Assembly: GCA_017882685.1 (NCBI GenBank)
Contig: JADGPA010000028.1
Span: 1-43,948, forward strand
Length of the DNA: 43,948 bases
Direction: 5' to 3'
From: Propionibacteriaceae bacterium
Lineage (GTDB): Bacteria > Actinomycetota > Actinomycetes > Propionibacteriales > Propionibacteriaceae
The number at the start of each line of letters is the position of its first letter. Position 1 is the stretch's first letter. Shown here one piece after another: positions 23,144-30,538 of the stretch. Made by a program: the position numbers and the translations under genes. Below the pieces are notes generated by a model. It was not told the origin of the DNA and ran no database searches. It worked only from the letters and a program-made list of their open reading frames with translations.

Positions 23144-23302
23144 ATGCCAACGCCACAACGCCGCACCCTCGTCTACTCCGTGCGGCTCAGCCCGCAGGAA
23201 AGCAACGCCATCCAGCGGATCGCCGACTCCCGGCACCTGCCGGCATCCACCCTCGTGCGCGCCTGGATCCTGGACCGTCTGGAGCAGGAGCAGGAAGGCT
23301 GA
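23144..23302 (+). CDS. Ribbon-helix-helix (CopG/Arc-type) regulator
   Basis: A 52-residue protein that is little more than one RHH unit: beta strand TLVYSVRLS, helix QESNAIQRIADSRHL and helix PASTLVRAWILDRLEQEQ. Arc/CopG proteins dimerise through the strand, which also reads DNA. The palindrome directly at its start codon suggests it represses itself. No Shine-Dalgarno is present and a TACGCT box lies 7 bases upstream, so the message is probably leaderless. It follows the CHAT gene by 13 bases and overlaps the GNAT gene start by 4 bases. RHH-GNAT pairs can be toxin-antitoxin systems (TacA/TacT, AtaR/AtaT), but this RHH lacks a C-terminal neutralising tail. Confidence 0.78.
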   Translation: MPTPQRRTLVYSVRLSPQESNAIQRIADSRHLPASTLVRAWILDRLEQEQEG

Positions 23303-23862
23303 CGCCGGACTTCACCACCAAGCCGACCCTCACCGGCCTCGTCGTGACCCTGCGTCCCGTCGAGCGTGCTGACGTGCCAACGTTGCACGCACTGATGGCC
23401 GACCCGGAGGTGGGTCGGTTCACCGGTTCGGTGCATTCCAGCGGCGCCGAGCCTGAGCTGTGGACGCCGGAGGAACTCACTACCATCTACGGCGACTGGA
23501 TGACGGCATCGGACCGGATCGTCTGGGTCATCCTCGACAACGACAACGGGACGGTTGTCGGCGAGGCCGTGCTCAACCGCCTCGACCAGGACAACCTCAG
23601 GTGCGGTTTCCGGCTCTGGATCAGCGGCGCTACCAACCGCGGCCTCGGCACCGAGGCGGTCCGGCTGAGCATGGGGCACGCCTTCGCCATCGGGCTGCAC
23701 CGGGTCGAGCTGGACGTCTACGACTTCAACACCCGGGCGCGCCACATCTACGAGAAGCTGGGCTTCGTCCTGGAAGGCACCAAGCGCCAGGCCCTTCGAT
23801 TCGACGACGAGTGGGTGGACTGCCACGTCATGGGCCTGCTGGCCAGCGAGTGGCGCGGCTGA
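23299..23862 (+). CDS. GNAT acetyltransferase (RimJ/RimL-like)
   Basis: 187 residues of the Acetyltransf_3 type: LVVTLRPVERADVPTLHALM at the start, VGEAVLNRLD, the acetyl-CoA loop SGATNRGLGTEAVRLSMGHA and the C-terminal VELDVYDFNTRARHIYEKLG, FVLEGTKRQA. These usually acetylate protein N-termini or small molecules; the substrate is unknown. The start is again non-standard: residues TPDFTTKPTLTG before the first GTG (23344) match the usual beginning of the family, and CTG 23299 forms a CTGA overlap with the RHH stop, with GGAG (23287-23290) 8 bases upstream. The longer RimJ-like architecture argues against a TacT-type tRNA toxin. Confidence 0.82.
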   Translation: MTPDFTTKPTLTGLVVTLRPVERADVPTLHALMADPEVGRFTGSVHSSGAEPELWTPEELTTIYGDWMTASDRIVWVILDNDNGTVVGEAVLNRLDQDNLRCGFRLWISGATNRGLGTEAVRLSMGHAFAIGLHRVELDVYDFNTRARHIYEKLGFVLEGTKRQALRFDDEWVDCHVMGLLASEWRG

Positions 23863-23870
23863 ATCGGCTG

Positions 23871-23884
23871 CCGGCAACCGCCGG
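23871..23884 (+). terminator. Short hairpin after the GNAT gene
   Basis: CCGGC-AACC-GCCGG, a five-pair stem 9 bases after the GNAT stop codon. It is weak, with no T-run, but is the only hairpin in the 60-base gap before the next gene. Confidence 0.25.
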
Positions 23885-23922
23885 AATGTGCAAGGCTGCC
23901 CCCTACTGATTGGAGGATCGCG

Positions 23923-24948
23923 ATGCGCTTCCTGTTCCTCGGCGCCGGTGCGATCGGCACCTACGTCGGTGGGTCGCTCGCCGCAGCAGGGCACAAGGTG
24001 ACCTACAGCGAGCAGCCGGCTGCGGCAGCGGTCATCGCCGAGCAGGGCCTTCGTCTCACCCGCGACGGCCGCAGCGTGCCGGTGCGTGACTTCGCCGTGT
24101 TCGGCTCCGCTGTCGAGGCGCTGGCAGCCGGTCCGCATGACGTGGCCGTCTTCGCCCTGAAGTCCTTCGACACAGCGGCGGCCATCGACGGCCTGCAGGC
24201 CACCGGCGCCGACCTGCCGCCGATCCTCTCGCTGCAGAACGGGGTGGACAACGAGCCGCTGATCGCCGAACGGCTTGGCGCCGGCCGCGTGGTCACCGGC
24301 ACCGTCACCACGGCCGTCGGCAAGCCCGGCATCGGTCAGGTCGTCGAGGAGAAGCGCCGCGGCATCGGCATCGCGCTGGACCACCCGCTGGCCGGCTCCA
24401 TCGTCGAGGCTCTCAACGATGCCGGCCTCAACGGGGTCGGGTACCCCAAGGCTGGCCCGATGAAGTGGTCGAAGCTGCTGACCAACCTCACCGGAAACGC
24501 CACCTCCGCAATCCTCGACGAGCCGGTATCCGCGCTGTTCGCCGACCGGCGCCTGTACGAAGTGGAGATTGCCGTGTTGCGGGAATGCCTTGCTGTGATG
24601 GCTGCTCTCGGCTTCACACCGGTCGACCTGCCCGGCACGCCGGTGCGAGCGCTGGCGCTGGCTGCAGCCCGCCTGCCGCGGTTCATCGCGCAGCCTGCGC
24701 TGACGAAGGCCCTCGGCGGCGGACGCGGCGGCAAGATGCCCTCTTTCCACATCGACCTGCACAGCGGCCGTGGCCAGACCGAAGTGCGCTTCCTCAACGG
24801 GGCCGTGGCCCGCTACGGCGCGGAGCACGGCGTCCCCACCCCTGTGAATGCCGTGCTCACCGAGACGCTCGAGGCGCTGAGCTCCGGTGAGCAGAACATC
24901 GAGACCTACCGGCACCATCCTGAGGCACTGCTCGCTCTGCTGCCGTAG
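23923..24948 (+). CDS. panE: 2-dehydropantoate 2-reductase (ketopantoate reductase family)
   Basis: 341 residues. The N-terminal Rossmann motif FLFLGAGAIGTYVGG binds NADPH; LSLQNGVDNE carries the conserved Asn; the catalytic Lys lies in the C-terminal domain at KWSKLLTNLTGNATSA. The length is slightly above E. coli PanE (303), and a segment with GGGRGGKMPSFHIDL (about 263-280) near the C-terminal domain is typical of the broader ApbA/PanE-like group, in which not all members act on ketopantoate. The reaction in pantothenate synthesis is therefore likely but not certain. ATG 23923 has GGAGG 6 bases upstream. It is convergent with the mannosidase gene, with only 6 bases between them. Confidence 0.82.
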   Translation: MRFLFLGAGAIGTYVGGSLAAAGHKVTYSEQPAAAAVIAEQGLRLTRDGRSVPVRDFAVFGSAVEALAAGPHDVAVFALKSFDTAAAIDGLQATGADLPPILSLQNGVDNEPLIAERLGAGRVVTGTVTTAVGKPGIGQVVEEKRRGIGIALDHPLAGSIVEALNDAGLNGVGYPKAGPMKWSKLLTNLTGNATSAILDEPVSALFADRRLYEVEIAVLRECLAVMAALGFTPVDLPGTPVRALALAAARLPRFIAQPALTKALGGGRGGKMPSFHIDLHSGRGQTEVRFLNGAVARYGAEHGVPTPVNAVLTETLEALSSGEQNIETYRHHPEALLALLP

Positions 24949-24954
24949 AGCACG

Positions 24955-27900
24955 TCATTGAACTCCGAGGAACCGCAAGGTGACGATCTCGAACGGGCGG
25001 ACAGCCAGCGTGACCGCACCTACCGACGATGTGGTCACGTCGCCGGTCCAGCGTTCGAGCAGGTCGGTGCGCTGCACCTCCCGATAGTCGAAGCCCGGCC
25101 GGATCTGGCCAACTGATCGGGCGCCGAGCGACTCGTAGAGCCGGACCACAACGTCGCCGGAGCCGTCCTCGGCCAGTTTCACGGCTTCGACGAGCACCCC
25201 GGGCGCCTCGGCGGTGACGATCGGTGCCACCGGCTTCGCTCCGCGCACCTCGCGCACGGGCTGGTTCAGGCGCTGGCCGGCAGCGATCGAGGTCTCAATG
25301 TCGGCCCCGCACACGGCGGAGACCCGCAGGTGGTGCCGGCCCTGGTCGGTCTTCGGGTCGGGGAACATCGGCCCGCGGATGAGCGACAGCCGGACGGTGG
25401 TGCCGGGCGACTGGTCGCCGGAGTTCGGTTCGCCCTGGTACTGGCGCCGGATGTCGTGGCCGTAGGTGGAGTCGTTGGCGACGGCGAAGCCGAACCCTGG
25501 CTCGGCCACCTGCACCCAGCGGTGCGCGCAGGTCTCGTAGCGAGCCACGTCCCAGCTGGTGTTGGTGTAGGTGGGCCGCTGGATGTGCCCGAACTGGATC
25601 TCGGAGGTTGCCCGGTCGGTGAAGATCGACGTCGGGAAGGCCAGCTTCAGCAGGCGCCGCTGCTCGTGCCAGTCGATGTCGAGGTCGAGGTCGATGGCCG
25701 GGCTACCCGCCGTGAACCTCAGTCGCGTGGTGATGGTGCTCAGCCCGATGCTGCGGACCGTCTCGACCTCGGCGAGGCCGGGCTCACAGGTGACAAGGCG
25801 CACCGAGTCGGCCTTGTCGAGGTTCTCGACGACGCGGCCGATGTGGGCGTCGATGTCCCAGGCCTCGTACATCGAGGGACGATCGTTGTGCACCTGCAGC
25901 AGGCCGAAGCGCTGGCCATCGGCCACCAGCTCACGTCCGGTCAGCGTGTGCACGACGGACGGCAGCAGGCCTTCGGAGTCGACGACCACCCGGAGCACGC
26001 CGGTATCGACCACCCAGCCGCCGCCCTGCTGCTCGACCGTCACGATCGCTTCGCCGGGAGCCGCAGGCTCGTTCACCGCGAACGGGGCGATGCCGGCGAG
26101 CGGCACCGGGGCGGAGTTCACGGCCAACAGGGTGTCGCCGGTACCGGTCAGGGCTGCCAGGGAACGTTCGATGATGCCTTCGAGGACGCCGGCGACCCGG
26201 GCGTAGTTGGCCTCGGCCTCACGATGCACCCAGGCGATCGACGAGCCGGGCAGGATGTCGTGGAACTGCTGCAGCAGCACGGTCTCCCAGCACTGCTGGA
26301 GCTCCGCCGTCGGGTACTCAAGGCCGGCGCGGACGGCTGCCGTCGTCGCCCACAACTCCGCTGCCCGCAGCAGGTGCTCACTGCGCCGGTTGCCCTGCTT
26401 GGTGCGCAGCTGGGAGGTGTAGGTGCCGCGGTGGGTTTCCAGGTACATCTCACCCGACCACGTGCCCGGGTTGGGCAGTTCCGCACTTGCCTCGGTGAAG
26501 AACTCCGCCGCCGTGCCGATGCGCACCTTCGGCGAGCCTTCGAGGTTGGCGGTGCGGTGCGCCCTGGCGACCATCTCCCTTGTCGGCCCGCCCCCGCCGT
26601 CCCCGTAGCCGAAGGGCACCAGCGAGATCGTCCCGTGCCCCTGCTCGGCGTACTGCCGTTCGGCCTTGGCGAGCTCGGACGCTGCGAGCCGGGAGTTGTA
26701 GGTGTCGACCGGCGGCAGGTGGGTGAAGACCCGGGTACCGTCGATGCCCTCCCACCAGAAGGTGTGATGGGGCAGCACGTTGGTCTCGTTCCAGGACATT
26801 TTCTGGGTGAGGAAGTACTTCGAACCGGCCGCGGCGGCGACCTGCGGCAGGGCACCGGAGTAACCGAACGAATCCGGCAGCCAGACGTCGGTGGGCTCGT
26901 AGCCGAACTCTCGGATGAAGAAGCCCAAGCCATGAATGAACTGGCGGGCCAGCGCCTCGGAACCGGGCAGGTTGGTGTCGGACTCCACCCACATGCCACC
27001 CACCGGCACGAACCGGCCTTCCGCCACCTTCTGCTTCAGGCGTTCCCAGAGCTCGGGGTAGGACGCCTTGATCCAGGCGTACTGCTGCGCCGAGGAGCAG
27101 GAGAAGACCAGGTCGGGGTGTTCCTCGGTGAGGGCGATCACGTTGGCGAACGTGCGGGCGCACTTGCGGACGGTCTCGCGCACCGGCCACAGCCAGGCCG
27201 AGTCGATGTGGGCGTGGCCGGTGGCCAGCACGCGATGCGCGCTGGCGTAGGCAGGGCGGGACAGCACGCCGGCGAGCGCTGCCCGCGCCTCGACGGCGGT
27301 GCCGACGACGTCGCGCGGGTCGAGGGCGTCCATCGCGGCGTTGAGGGCCACCACGATCTCAGCCCGGCGCGGCAGGTCGGCCGGGAGTTCCTCCGCCAGA
27401 CCGGCCAGCACCTCGATGTCCTGGTGGAGTTCCCAGACCTCCAGGTTGCGCTGGGCGACGTCGAGCCGGCGCAGCACGTACAGCGTTTCGTCGGGGACGG
27501 TGTCCTTCGAGCTGAACGGCGTTGGGTGCCAGGAGCCACCGACCGCGACCTCAGGATTGGCCGCGCACTCCAGGTAGAAGTCGACGGTGCCGGGGTCCTC
27601 CACCGGCAGGTAGCGGTTGAACGGCTCGATCGCCTTGATGATGCTGCCGTCCAGGCGGAAGGCGAGGCCCTCGGCCTGGCCGCCCTCCAGTTGTGTGCGG
27701 AAGCCGAGGTCAACCACGATCTCGTAGTGGTGCTCGCCCACCCAGTCAGCCGGCACCGCGCCGGTGACGTGGAGCCACATGGTGCTCCAGCCGCGACCCC
27801 ACTTTGACCCGACAGCGAACGGCTCGTAGGACTGGCCGACGGCGTCCGCGAACGGCACCGGCTCCCCGGGAACCTGCCAGGCCCGCAGCTCGAGTTCGTG

Positions 27901-27984
27901 CGTCATTCCGTACAGATTGGGGGTGATCAGCTCCTCGACGAAGCGTCCCAACCTCCCCCGGTAGAGCCACTCGTTGTCGCGCAC
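24955..27984 (-). CDS. Alpha-mannosidase, glycoside hydrolase family 38
   Basis: About 1009 residues. The zinc- and substrate-binding motif GHAHIDSAWLWPVRE (about residue 255) and the nucleophile region GGMWVESDTNLPGSEALARQ (about 330) are classic GH38; WLPDSFGYSGALPQ and LQQFHDILPGSSIAWVHRE complete the catalytic and helical domains, followed by the large beta-rich C-terminal domains (about 690-1009). The nucleophile position reads SDTN where many relatives have PDCN, but the Asp is kept. No signal peptide, so it acts on internalised mannosides. I chose GTG 27984 (VRDNEWLYRG) with AAGGAG 6 bases upstream; 21 further in-frame residues upstream have no family look. No sugar transporter or regulator lies next to it. 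Confidence 0.93.
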   Translation of the reverse strand: MRDNEWLYRGRLGRFVEELITPNLYGMTHELELRAWQVPGEPVPFADAVGQSYEPFAVGSKWGRGWSTMWLHVTGAVPADWVGEHHYEIVVDLGFRTQLEGGQAEGLAFRLDGSIIKAIEPFNRYLPVEDPGTVDFYLECAANPEVAVGGSWHPTPFSSKDTVPDETLYVLRRLDVAQRNLEVWELHQDIEVLAGLAEELPADLPRRAEIVVALNAAMDALDPRDVVGTAVEARAALAGVLSRPAYASAHRVLATGHAHIDSAWLWPVRETVRKCARTFANVIALTEEHPDLVFSCSSAQQYAWIKASYPELWERLKQKVAEGRFVPVGGMWVESDTNLPGSEALARQFIHGLGFFIREFGYEPTDVWLPDSFGYSGALPQVAAAAGSKYFLTQKMSWNETNVLPHHTFWWEGIDGTRVFTHLPPVDTYNSRLAASELAKAERQYAEQGHGTISLVPFGYGDGGGGPTREMVARAHRTANLEGSPKVRIGTAAEFFTEASAELPNPGTWSGEMYLETHRGTYTSQLRTKQGNRRSEHLLRAAELWATTAAVRAGLEYPTAELQQCWETVLLQQFHDILPGSSIAWVHREAEANYARVAGVLEGIIERSLAALTGTGDTLLAVNSAPVPLAGIAPFAVNEPAAPGEAIVTVEQQGGGWVVDTGVLRVVVDSEGLLPSVVHTLTGRELVADGQRFGLLQVHNDRPSMYEAWDIDAHIGRVVENLDKADSVRLVTCEPGLAEVETVRSIGLSTITTRLRFTAGSPAIDLDLDIDWHEQRRLLKLAFPTSIFTDRATSEIQFGHIQRPTYTNTSWDVARYETCAHRWVQVAEPGFGFAVANDSTYGHDIRRQYQGEPNSGDQSPGTTVRLSLIRGPMFPDPKTDQGRHHLRVSAVCGADIETSIAAGQRLNQPVREVRGAKPVAPIVTAEAPGVLVEAVKLAEDGSGDVVVRLYESLGARSVGQIRPGFDYREVQRTDLLERWTGDVTTSSVGAVTLAVRPFEIVTLRFLGVQ

Positions 27985-28064
27985 TCCAAGCTCCTTCGCC
28001 CGGCAGGTGGAAGCCCCGAACCTATGGCACCCAAACCGGGCGGTCAACGATTCGGGGACCTCCG

Positions 28065-29183
28065 TCAGGCGGCGAGGACCTGGGCGATCGGCGTGTGCTC
28101 GTGACCCCAGGCCTCGGCCACCGGGCCGCTGGTCAGCGCGCCGTCGACGGTGGACAGGCCGCGGGCCAGCGTCCGGTCGGCGGCCAGCGCCGCGCGCCAG
28201 CCCGCGTCCGCGATCGTTGTGACGTAGGGCAGGGTGGCGTTGGTGAGTGCGTAGGTGGAGGTCACCGGCACCGCGCCGGGCATGTTCGCCACCGCATAGA
28301 AGACCGCGTCGTGGACTCCGTAGGTGGGGTCGGCGTGCGTGGTGGCGTGGGTGTCTGCGAAGCAGCCGCCCTGGTCGACGGCGATGTCGACGAAGATCGC
28401 GCCAGGCCTGGCCATGGCGACCATGTCGTTCGTGACGAGCTTGGGCGCGCGGGCGCCGGGAACGAGCACGGAGCCGATCACCAGGTCGGCGTCGCGGATG
28501 GCAGCCTCGATGGCGTAGGCGGTGGACATCTGGGTCCTCACCTGGCCGCCGAACTCGGAATCGAGCTGCACGAGCCGGTCGGTGCTGATGTCCAGGATGG
28601 TGACGTCCGCACGCAGGCCGTGCGCGATCTGGGCTGCGTTCAGGCCGGCGACGCCGCCGCCGATCACGACAACCTTGCCGGGAGCGACCCCGGGCACCCC
28701 GGGCAGCAGGACGCCGTTACCGCCGGAATGCTTCAGGAGCGCACCGGCACCGACCATCGCCGACAGCCGGCCGGCGACCTCGCTCATCGGACGGAGCAGC
28801 GGCAGCGCGCCGGCGTCGGTCTGCACGGTCTCGTAAGCGATCGCCGTGGTGCCGGAGGCCAGCAGCGCATTCGTCTGGGCCTGGTCGGCGGCGAGGTGCA
28901 GGTAGGTGAACAGCACCTGGTCGGGACGCAGGAAGCCGTACTCGGCAGCGATCGGCTCCTTCACCTTCAGCAACAGGTCGGCCTCGCCCCACACGTCGGC
29001 TGCGGCGTCGACGATCGTTGCGCCCGCGGTGCGGTAATCGTCATCGGAGATCGCGGAACCGGTGCCGGCTGAGGCCTGCACCAGAACCTGGTGGCCACGC
29101 CGGGTGAGGTGGTGGACGCCGGCCGGGGTGATGGCCACCCGGTTCTCCTGGCTCTTGATCTCGGTGGGGACGCCGATCTTCAT
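28065..29183 (-). CDS. ald: Alanine dehydrogenase
   Basis: 372 residues, NAD-dependent interconversion of L-alanine with pyruvate and ammonia. Signature MKIGVPTEIKSQENRVAITP at the N-terminus, the substrate Lys in LLLKVKEP, the catalytic His in FTYLHLAADQ, Rossmann motif VVVIGGGVAGLNAAQIAHG, and DIAVDQGGCFADT. The start ATG 29183 is fixed by the family N-terminus, although the frame stays open far upstream. It is divergent from an Lrp-type regulator, 103 bases apart, the usual ald/aldR arrangement, so alanine-responsive control by that regulator is likely. Confidence 0.96.
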   Translation of the reverse strand: MKIGVPTEIKSQENRVAITPAGVHHLTRRGHQVLVQASAGTGSAISDDDYRTAGATIVDAAADVWGEADLLLKVKEPIAAEYGFLRPDQVLFTYLHLAADQAQTNALLASGTTAIAYETVQTDAGALPLLRPMSEVAGRLSAMVGAGALLKHSGGNGVLLPGVPGVAPGKVVVIGGGVAGLNAAQIAHGLRADVTILDISTDRLVQLDSEFGGQVRTQMSTAYAIEAAIRDADLVIGSVLVPGARAPKLVTNDMVAMARPGAIFVDIAVDQGGCFADTHATTHADPTYGVHDAVFYAVANMPGAVPVTSTYALTNATLPYVTTIADAGWRAALAADRTLARGLSTVDGALTSGPVAEAWGHEHTPIAQVLAA

Positions 29184-29286
29184 TTCTGCTGCCTCTCGCT
29201 GTGTTGCGCAGAGTCTGCTGAACCGGTCCCGTCCGGCGCCTCGCGGCGAAACACAGTCGAAAGAATCTTCGGCTAGCCTGCAACAT

Positions 29287-29796
29287 GTGACCGGCGACAG
29301 TGTTACGGAGCGGCCCAAACGGCCGAAGAATCCACGAGGACTCGATGCCGTCGATCGTCGGTTCCTGCAGCTGCTGATGCGCAATGGACGGCTCTCCAAC
29401 AGCCGCCTCGCACAGGGTGCGAACGTAGCGGAATCGACAGCGCACAGCCGGGTGGCGGCCATGGTGGAGACCGGCGTGATCCGCGGCTTCCGGGCAGACG
29501 TCGACCTGGCCGCCGTCGGTTGCCCGATCCAGGCCATGATCCTCGTGCGGCTGCAGGACAGCGCCCGCCCCCGGTTGCGGGAGGAGGCGCACCGGCTTTC
29601 GACGTGCGCGGGTGTGCTCGAGGTGTTCTTCCTCGCCGGCCAGTACGACCTGGCGGTGCGGGTGGCCGCTGCGAACACCAGTGAGCTGCGCGACTTCGTC
29701 GTGAACGAGCTGAGCCGTCACGCGGAGACCGCCGGCACAGAGACCTGCCTGATCCTCGAGGACGTCCGCGGCGACAACCCCCCGCTCGGCGCCTGA
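29287..29796 (+). CDS. Lrp/AsnC-family regulator, probable controller of ald
   Basis: 169 residues: N-terminal AsnC-type HTH (LDAVDRRFLQLLMRNGRLSN, LAQGANVAESTAHSRVAAMV, about 20-75) and a C-terminal RAM/Lrp ligand domain (PIQAMILVRLQD, VLEVFFLAGQYDLAVRVAAA). Such proteins form octamers that sense amino acids. The divergent position to alanine dehydrogenase suggests AldR-like function. GTG 29287 is chosen because TAGCCT (29274-29279) lies 7 bases upstream, with no Shine-Dalgarno; GTG 29299 or so is possible. The gene ends 16 bases before a very long hairpin. Confidence 0.87.
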   Translation: MTGDSVTERPKRPKNPRGLDAVDRRFLQLLMRNGRLSNSRLAQGANVAESTAHSRVAAMVETGVIRGFRADVDLAAVGCPIQAMILVRLQDSARPRLREEAHRLSTCAGVLEVFFLAGQYDLAVRVAAANTSELRDFVVNELSRHAETAGTETCLILEDVRGDNPPLGA

Positions 29797-29812
29797 CGAC
29801 CTCCCTCAACCC

Positions 29813-29866
29813 CCGACTTGTCAGAATCTCACGGTGCTATGGCACCGTGAGATTCTGACAAGTCGG
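29813..29866. terminator. Perfect 25-bp stem-loop between convergent genes
   Basis: Bases 29813-29837 are exactly complementary to 29842-29866 around a TATG loop. The arms (from CCGACTTGTCAG to ACGGTGC) are about 52 percent GC, clearly below the neighbourhood. It lies between the Lrp gene (plus, ends 29796) and the response regulator (minus, ends 29879), so it can act as a terminator for both. The stem is far longer and more perfect than ordinary terminators, so a mobile or repeated palindrome is an alternative. Confidence 0.6.
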
Positions 29867-29878
29867 TGGGTGATGGGG

Positions 29879-30538
29879 TCAGCGGCGGACCAGACCGGTC
29901 TCATAGGCGAACAGCACGAGGCCCACGCGATCGCGGGCCTGCAGCTTGGCCAACAGCCGGGTGATGTGGGTCTTCACCGTGCCCTCAGCCATGTAGAGCC
30001 TGGCGGCGATCTCCGCGTTCGTTGCCCCAGCGGCGATCTCCACCAGCACCTCCCGTTCGCGCCCGGTGAGCAGGTCGAGCCGTGGGTCGGCGCCCTCGGG
30101 GTTTGCAGGAAGGGTCGGGACGACGTGGTCGAGCAGCCGTCGTGTCGCAGATGGCGCCATCACCGCCTCACCGGCTGCCACCGTCCGGATCGCGTTCAGG
30201 AGGTCGCCGGGACGGGCGTCCTTCAGCAAGAAGCCGCTGGCACCGGCCTTCAGGGCGCTGAACACGTACTCATCCAGGTCGAAGGTGGTGAGCACGAGCA
30301 CCCGCGTCGGTACCCCTGACGCGACGATCTTGCGGGTGGCCTCGACCCCGTCCATGACGGGCATCCGGATGTCCATCAGCACCACGTCGCACCGCGTGCG
30401 CAGCACCCCGGTGACGGTAGCTGCGCCGTCGGCGGCCTCGCCCACAACCCGCAGGTCCTCCTCCGCCTCGATCAGCATCCGGAAGCCACTGCGCACCAGT
30501 TCCTGGTCGTCGGCGAGGAACACCGTGATCGGCGTCAT
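29879..30538 (-). CDS. NarL/LuxR-family response regulator
   Basis: 219 residues: receiver domain with acidic pocket FLADDQELV and phospho-acceptor Asp56 in DVVLMDIRMPVMDG, conserved Thr in VLVLTTFD and Lys in LLKDARPGDLL; C-terminal LuxR HTH with LTGREREVLVEIAAGATNAE and YMAEGTVKTHITRLLAKLQ. It is encoded with the histidine kinase just upstream (ATGA overlap 30535-30538) and is the DNA-binding output of that pair. Target genes are not evident. Confidence 0.95.
   Translation of the reverse strand: MTPITVFLADDQELVRSGFRMLIEAEEDLRVVGEAADGAATVTGVLRTRCDVVLMDIRMPVMDGVEATRKIVASGVPTRVLVLTTFDLDEYVFSALKAGASGFLLKDARPGDLLNAIRTVAAGEAVMAPSATRRLLDHVVPTLPANPEGADPRLDLLTGREREVLVEIAAGATNAEIAARLYMAEGTVKTHITRLLAKLQARDRVGLVLFAYETGLVRR

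Noticed and set aside
25330-27807. Plus-strand open frame of 825 codons opposite the GH38 gene
   Set aside because: Same antisense effect; GH38 motifs on the minus strand are unmistakable.
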